A stretch of 64,000 bases of DNA. Origin: Megalobrama amblycephala (taxonomy: Eukaryota > Chordata > Actinopteri > Cypriniformes > Xenocyprididae). The stretch lies in NCBI RefSeq assembly GCF_018812025.1, contig NC_063049.1:36461447-36525446 (forward strand). Direction: 5' to 3'. Below are positions 57,836 through 64,000 of the stretch, piece after piece. A model generated the notes under the pieces. It ran no database searches. It was not told the origin of the DNA and worked only from the letters and a program-made list of their open reading frames with translations. Positions within the stretch are counted from its first letter, which is position 1. Every line of letters starts with the position of its first letter. The translations under genes were made by a program, and so were the position numbers.

Positions 57836-58465
57836 AATGTCCCAATACAGTGATGTCACACCATATTTGGTTACTATTTTACATTGTGTACTCTTGGTTT
57901 TCAATGCCAGATTGAATCTCCAGTATTGTTTCTGCAAACGAATTGACTGGTGTGTAGGTGTAGTTTTCCAGTTTGGATTCTCTGTGTCATATGGTGTTTG
58001 TGCAACTGTCAGAGCCCTTTGTAGGCAGCTTGCACAATAACGATTTAAACCACATGTTTGTGCTTCAAAAGCCTCACTGATGCCCCATGAATTCATGCTT
58101 TGGAAACAGGATTCTAATTAGCAGACAGAGAAAAAGGGGGTGGTGTTTGATTAATGATGCTCCTTAATGCAAAATTAAATGTTATCTTATCATATTTGTT
58201 CATCGCTTTTTCAATACAAAACAAATCATTATTATTATTATCATTATAGCCATTATTACCACAAGGATTTTAAGGTTTTCTAAGCAAAAATGAAGGTAAA
58301 GATAGTTTCTGACATCTCTGAAACAGCTCCACTAGGTGTATGAAGTTGTGAAATTGGAAAAAAATATAGGATAATGAGATCTTTTAGGAAGAAAATTTGG
58401 CTGACTCGGGTTTTATAATAATTTTGTGCCTTCTATTTTTTGTGCTTTCTAATTATATTCTATTT
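57836..58465. other. No gene seen
   Basis: Non-coding. No element ends recognised. Confidence 0.45.
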
Positions 58466-59193
58466 TTTGTTTAAGAGAGATTTACAAGGTATTTCTCAGC
58501 TTTTGGAAAAAAGTAGTAGATGTGTATTTCAGATTAGCTCAAGAACAGTGCATAGAGAGCTTCATGAAATGGGTTTCCATGGCCGAGCTACTGCATCCAA
58601 GCCTTACATCACCAAGTGCAATGCACAGTATCGGATGCAGTGGTGTAAAGCACGCCGCCGCTGGACTCTAGAGCAGTGGAGACGTGTTCTCTGGTTGTTT
58701 TTCAGGGGTTGGGCTTGGCCCCTTAGTTCCAGTGAAAGGAACACTTAATGCTTCACCATACCAAGACATTTTGGACAATTTCATTTTTGGGGATGGCCCC
58801 TTCCTGTTCCAACATGACTGCGCACCAGTGCACAAAGCAAGGTCCATAAAGACATGGATGAGCGAGTTTGGTGTGGAGGAACTTGACTGGCCTGCACAGA
58901 GTCCTGACCTCAACCCGATAGAACACCTTTGGGATGAATTAGAGCGGAGACTGCGAGCCAGGCCTCCTCGCCAACATCAGTGCCTGACCTCACAAATGCA
59001 CTTCTAGAAGAATGGTCAAAAATTCCCATAAACACACTCCTAAACCTTGTGAAAAGCCTTCCCAGAAAAGTTGAAGCTGTTATAGTTGCAAAGGGTCAGC
59101 CAACTCCATATTAAACCCTACGGATTAAGAATGGGATGTCATTAAAGTTCATGTGCACGTAAAGGCAGGCATCCCAAAACCTTTGGCAATATA

Positions 59194-59196
<3 letters not shown>
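58466..59196 (+). pseudogene. Deleted Tc1-like transposase and right end
   Basis: A third Tc1-like family, on the plus strand. It reads ISSRTVHRELHEMGFHGRAT and WTLEQWRRVLW, then jumps to CFSGVGLGPLVPVKGTL, so the region with the first catalytic Asp is deleted. A second small deletion falls between ILDNFI and FGDGPFLFQHDCAP. The second Asp (QHDCAPVHKA) and the Glu (SPDLNPIEHLWDELERRL) remain. After the gene, ATCCCAAAACCTTTGGCAAT and ATAGTG form the right terminal repeat, ending at 59196. The left end and the DNA-binding domain are lost. Confidence 0.85.

Positions 59197-59200
<4 letters not shown>

Positions 59201-59253
<53 letters not shown>
59201..59253. repeat. TA microsatellite
   Basis: About 53 bp of TA repeats, starting just after the Tc1-like right end, consistent with insertion at a TA-rich target. 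Confidence 0.95.
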
Positions 59254-59255
<2 letters not shown>

Positions 59256-60757
59256 CATTTGTAGCAACTGTTAATGTAGACTGTTGTTTTAAATGTAGAT
59301 CCTTATGTTTATGTGTTTGCATCGAATTCAATATTGTTTGATTTAAAAAAAAAAAAAAATCACATCATTCATTATAAACCATAAAATCTATAATTAAATT
59401 ATATTATTACCTCGTATAACTTCCATAATACCCAGAAATCCCTTTGTGCAGTATTTCTGTGCTCTATTTAGTTTTTTCAGTTTCTAGTACATCTACATCT
59501 ACATCATGTTCCTCCAATAAAGTTTCCCAGCCATAAATTTCCATGCTTCCTCATCAGCAGTATGAATGATTCCCATGATTGACTGTAGACACTGACCACA
59601 TATCTCCCAGACAGAGGATAAAATAATATTGAATATTTCTCATGTGTTAGCTACATTTCTTTGAATTTGAACATGGTGAACTTTGTACAGTCATTTGTAC
59701 AACATATGGGATCATCTGTGAATGTCTCTATAAATTTAGGATAGTGAAGGCTTATTTCCCTCAATGTGATATGTCAGCAAGAATGACTAATGATGTCTAC
59801 GTGAAGAAATCTGTTTGGTTTAATCATAGAGAGAAATCACAAATGTTCATGTATTACATCAGAAACAATTTCCTCTTTCCTGTGTGATTTACATTTTCCA
59901 TCTGCATGTTAAACCAGTAGCCTATCACACTATGGTCAATGATACCTCAACTTGTGTGGCATGTTGAGGAGAGGTGAGGCTTTATTTTTTAAAGTGATTA
60001 GACTTAGTATTTTCACCTGCTGATTGTAAAACAGGTGAAAAAAATCCTACCAAACTACTGAAGGAGGGACCTGCACATAGGTCATAAAATCAGACTTGGG
60101 GCTGGATATTTTTGACTAACAGCCAAATAGCAGTATGGGAACATCTTTGAAACCTCACAGAAAATATGTAAAGATCATGTTAAAACTGCAAACTGTAAGA
60201 AGTCATTGACTTAAATGAACTTTGCATTTCTGATACTGATTGAAACTGCTTGAGTGACATTATAAATTTGCAATGGATCTAGTTTACAAGACTTGGACAT
60301 TTTTAGACATCAGTGCATCAGGAATATTCCAAAAAGTTGCATTTACTTATTTGGTTAACTTCAGTGCTATCTGTTCCCATCTTTTTGCCAATTCTATTTT
60401 TTCTCTTTCCTTTGGTTACAGTGTAGTGCGTCCTAGGAAAACCCAGGGTAGAAGTTCAATAAACACACTGAAAGGTCAAATAAGAATCAGCTCTATGCAG
60501 AGTTGCAAAACCTAAAATCTAATTTATACTAATCTACGCTGAACCTTCTCAGGGAAGCTCAGTGAAGATGTACTTTAAGAACAGCTTTGTCACAGTTGGT
60601 GAAAGAGGCAAATTATGTAATTTATTTCCCTTGAGCACTATTGAGATGCAATTATAGTCTAACATGCAGAAGAACTAACATTTTTAGCTCAAGCTGTTAA
60701 ACTGACACAAGCATCAATTCATTTTTCATTTCTTAGATAATATATCATGGCCACAGA
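59254..60757. other. No gene seen
   Basis: Non-coding. The ORF at 60273-60515 has no recognisable domain. Confidence 0.45.
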
Positions 60758-61087
60758 TTAAAGGGATGGTTTACCCAAAAATGAAAATTCTATCATTTAC
60801 TCTCCCTCAAGTTGTTCCAAACCTGTATGAATTTCTTTCTTCTGCTGAACACAAAAGAAAATATGAAGAATGTTGGTACTGGTTGGTAATGGTGTTGGTA
60901 AACAGTTGATGGGACCCTATATTGACTTCCATAGTATTTAAGGCAGTGGGGTCCATCACCTTTTTAGTTACCCATATTCTTCAAAATATCTTCTTTTGTG
61001 TTCAGCAGAAGAAAGAAATTCATACAGGTTTGTAACAACTTGAGTAAATAATGACAATTTTTATTTTTGGGTGAACTATCCCTTTAA
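60758..61087. mobile_element. Complete TTAA foldback element
   Basis: TTAA at 60758-60761 and 61084-61087. Ends TTAAAGGGATGGTTTACCC and GGGTGAACTATCCCTTTAA; inner arms pair TATGAATTTCTTTCTTCTGC with GCAGAAGAAAGAAATTCATA. About 330 bp. Confidence 0.82.
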
Positions 61088-61254
61088 GAATTCATTCCCG
61101 TGTTTTAGTAAATCATGGCCACGATTTACTAATTCATTCCCTCGTTTTAAACCATGGCCACCTTGTAATTCGTTCCATTGTTTTAGTTGAATTAAAACGA
61201 GGGAACAAATTAGTACAACATGGCCACGATTTACTAAAATGAGGGAATGAATTC
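61088..61254. repeat. Palindrome abutting the foldback element
   Basis: GAATTCATTCCCGTGTTTTA at the left is mirrored by TAAAATGAGGGAATGAATTC at the right; ATGGCCACGATTTACTA occurs in both halves, and TCGTTTTAA/TTAAAACGA near the centre. It begins one base after the TTAA of the previous element. Confidence 0.7.
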
Positions 61255-61415
61255 GTAATTTGTGACAATTATATGTAGGTTTTTGTCCGCACATCATGTG
61301 AGGGGCTTTGTAGTACATTTTCTGTTTTGTATTTTTTTCTTGTATATAGGCTTACTGATTTTGATGATAACAAAAATTAATAAACTAATTACATGAAATG
61401 CTTATTAAACATAAC

Positions 61416-62192
61416 TTAAAGGGGGACTCAGTATAGTATTTCAAATACAATGTTTGGAAGTTAGAAGGGCAGATACCAACAATGACGGTCGAGGAGAGAG
61501 AACGAGCAAGAGGGAGATTTGAAAATAAGAAAAAAAAAAACCCCTGCAGAATGAGAAATGGGACACAATACAAAAGAGCTCAAAAGAATATTACTGGAAT
61601 GAAGGTTTATGCCTGGGCAAGTGCTTTAGGACCCGTGTTTATATTAGAAAAGCTTTCCAGCGCTGAGCGGGAAGGCCTGAAAACAGACGTGGAGGCTGCT
61701 TTGATCCCGCTATTCATGTGAGTACATTGGGTTTTGATTGCCTGGAGCTGCTGTGCTGTTGGCGACTAACAACGAACACTTTTTATTTACTCTTGTGTAC
61801 TGTATGTTCATTTTTTGTGCTTCCTTGTTGTTCGTTCATCAACTGCGCTTTATTTGTTGTGAAGCATTTTGTTGTGCCTCAGCTTTGATAAATAGACATC
61901 CACTCACATTGCGTGTGTAACAGTGGCCAGATAGTGAGAGTTTTGCTGTTAAACTACTGCACAGTGACGACCGCTAGAGAATGCGGCATTTAGCGTAATT
62001 GTTAATGCACTCGCCTCGCATGCCAGAGGCGATCGGGCCGGGGTTCGAGACAGACTCAGAGCAGAGTGGTTAGGATTGGAGTATGAGTTATGGAGGCGGA
62101 GCAATGAAGAGAGGGGTGGGTTTGTTTGGGTTGATTTCAAATATCAACAATGTCCAACAGCATTGTTCAAATTCTATTTAGAGCACCTTTAA
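61416..62192. mobile_element. TTAA-type element with tRNA-like insert
   Basis: TTAA at 61416-61419 and 62189-62192, ends TTAAAGGGGGACTCAGTATA and ATTTAGAGCACCTTTAA. Inside lies an ATG ORF (61482-61721, MTVEERERARGRFENK at the start) whose last codons run into CATGTGAGTAC, a near-perfect splice donor at about 61719, and a tRNA-like segment at 61985-62057. No transposase recognised. Confidence 0.55.
61985..62057 (+). repeat. tRNA-like segment with A and B boxes
   Basis: TAGCGTAATTG (61991-62001) fits a pol III A box lacking one base, and GGTTCGAGACA (62042-62052) a B box. GCCTC...GAGGC between could form an anticodon-type stem. No matching acceptor stem, so a tRNA-derived SINE head or captured tRNA relic, not a working tRNA. 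Confidence 0.5.
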
Positions 62193-63515
62193 TCAAAAAT
62201 GAATCGCTGAGTTCCACATGGTTGAACTAAAATAAAGATCTGCTTCTTTGAGGTGTTTCCACCTTAAAAATCATTGAGTTCAATGACACAAAAACTTTTT
62301 ATCATTTAATAAAACATGTTTTACTGACACATCCACACCCATTTAGAAGAAATACTTCATGCACTGATTTTATCTAAAGTGTTTCATATGTTTTATACAA
62401 GTTGCCTTTTAAAGCCCTGTATTGATTTGATCTGTTGTTTGATTATATAACTATGTTACATAGCAGATGGAAAACAGCTCTGAGTTGCAGCTCACTCAAC
62501 TTTTGTTATGTAATTTAAGGCCATTATAAATACATTTGCATCTCTTTTCATAGAATGATGTAATGTTATTCAAAGTCGCACACAGAAATCATAACAAGTG
62601 AGTGGTATTTTACAACATGATTGCCACAATTAGTATGTCTTTATGATGTGCAAGAATGTCTTGTAGAGTGCACAAGCCAGTTGGTTAAGAGCCTGCATTG
62701 CTTTGTCTTATTGTATCAATCTCTTTTCAGTTCCTTTTTTTTGACAGCAGCCGCCTCATCCTATTAACAATGCTGTTTGTTTAGAGTTAAAAACCCTCTT
62801 TGGAGGGAGATGCAGACAGATTGTGTGGGTATTCAAAAAAGTGCTTGAATATTTCCCTGGATTCTGATAAACACACCCCCTTCCCTATGTGAAGAAGAGC
62901 ATCAAAGAGACTGCATTGTAACAACCAACACAAGCTATAAGGCAAACCAACAGGGTTCCGGAGGAGGAAGAAGACGACACCTCACTCCATTCTTCTGTTG
63001 CCTATATTGTTTGCTTGTTTTCTGTTTATTTGCTTTCTAAATCCAAGAATGTACAGCTTCAAGTCAGCTGTCATGATGTATTCCCTTTGCCCAGTGGTAA
63101 ATTTTTGTATTTTCCCCTCTCATTTCATATTTTTTTGTAAGTTACTGTGCAGTTGTGTGCAAGTATAGGCAAATACAATAGGGATTGAAAAAAGATTAGT
63201 TGAGAGCTGAACTGCTGAGGTTTAAAAGTGGACTTGAGGAGATGAAGGTCCTATTAAACTGAAAGATCTGTTGCCCATAGATGAAAGTCAGAAACTTGTG
63301 AAATCGTTGAGAGTACTTTTTTCAAAAACTGAATACTGGATGAGATCAGTCAGAGCAGATTAAACCTGATGGGATTCATATGTGCAGACCGTTTGGCATT
63401 CGTGAGATCCCAATATTCTTAATTTTGGATATTCAAGATGTATGATCATGAAGATGTGAACTAGAGTTTTGGCATCTTTTTAAGCTAAAAGTGAAATGGG
63501 GATGGAAAATATCTC
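62193..63515. other. No gene seen
   Basis: Non-coding. No recognised element or exon. Confidence 0.45.
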
Positions 63516-64000
63516 AGGTTACATCTGTAACCATAGTTCTCTAAGAAGGGAATGAGACGCTGTGGGGAAATGCCTCAACTATTCATCTGCTGACTGTCTG
63601 TTTGGATGCAGGATACCCCCTTCTTAGGCGTTCCAAAACAGCTGATCGGTTTTCCTCCACAGGGCAGCTCTGTGGACATAAATATCCAGCACTTTCACTG
63701 GACACAAAAAAATTAGCTTTTCCTGGTCCTGATCTCCGAGGAGGGCAGAAGGCCTGTAAATCAATAGGCCGCGGTACATTGGTCGGCACCTTGGGAAATA
63801 GCCCGGCTTAGGATACAGGAATGCCTTAACCATCCCTGGTGCAAACTCAAGGCACATGGGGGATATCGACAGGGCCTGAAGATGAAATAGCTAGAAGGAA
63901 CACAGTTTTTAAGGTCACAAACTTTTCTGGAACCGTTTATAGCCAGATCCCAAGCTGGAACTCTGGAATGAATTGCAGGCCTCAGCCTCAGAGTGCCACA
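63516..64000 (-). pseudogene. DIRS-like tyrosine recombinase relic
   Basis: On the minus strand, and in at least two frames, the sequence reads CLEFAPGMVKAFLYPKPGY, VPRPIDLQAFCPP, KLIFLCPVKVLDIYVHRAAL, WRKTDQLFW and GYPASKQTVSR. This is the central part of the tyrosine recombinase of DIRS/Ngaro-type retrotransposons, which integrate as circles instead of using a DDE integrase. Further right, AWDLAI followed by a decayed stretch is the preceding part. There are at least two frameshifts. The catalytic Tyr region lies past the break and is not visible. A block with GGTTACATCTGTAACC and AAGGGAATGAGACGCTG follows at 63516-63565, probably a terminal repeat. Runs off the window edge. Confidence 0.7.

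Overview
The window reads as a gene-poor, repeat-rich stretch of a cyprinid-type ray-finned fish genome (species not determined). The evidence is AT-rich non-coding DNA, one split gene with consensus GT-AG introns, no bacterial-style ORF packing, and the repeats themselves: Tc1-like transposons, many short palindromic elements ending in TTAA-AGGGATAGTTCACCC, tRNA-derived SINEs, sushi/Tf1-type chromovirus LTR elements, a DIRS-like relic, and GATA and TA microsatellites.

Layout. 1-11 kb: end of a Tc1-like element at the left edge, then a series of short non-autonomous elements and two exon-like blocks on the minus strand near 8.0-8.4 kb. 11.3-13.3 kb: a broken Tc1-like transposon with a solo LTR inserted in one end. 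15.8-20.2 kb: short elements, a SINE and a long GATA array. 21.5-26.9 kb: a nearly intact, recently inserted chromovirus with two LTRs, gag, pol and chromodomain. 27.0-33.7 kb: gypsy relics and nested TTAA elements, including a three-level nest. 39.6-42.9 kb: the one host gene I can model with confidence, five exons all joined by phase-1 introns, encoding about 251 residues with a CARD-type death-fold domain at each end and an interferon-response-like element just upstream. 43-49 kb: Tc1 relics, a 940-bp palindrome inside a TA microsatellite, and a large hAT-like element holding two TTAA elements. 51.1-53.1 kb: another broken Tc1-like transposon, split by a hairpin element with an 8-bp target duplication. 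54.8-62.2 kb: further hAT-like and TTAA elements, one with an internal 41-bp tandem array, and a Tc1 relic. 63.5-64.0 kb: a DIRS-like tyrosine recombinase relic running off the right edge.

How parts work together. The CARD-CARD gene looks like an interferon-inducible bridging adaptor, because its N-terminal CARD is NOD/NLRC-like and its C-terminal CARD is ASC/NLRP1-like. The chromovirus shows its whole replication plan: promoter, an 11-nt self-priming match between the transcript start and the site behind the 5' LTR, a GGGAAAT slip site between gag and pol, a polypurine tract, and a tRNA-like module at the LTR end. It is disabled by one stop codon in the Gag zinc knuckle. Family names for the short repeats are inferences from ends and target duplications, because no database could be searched.
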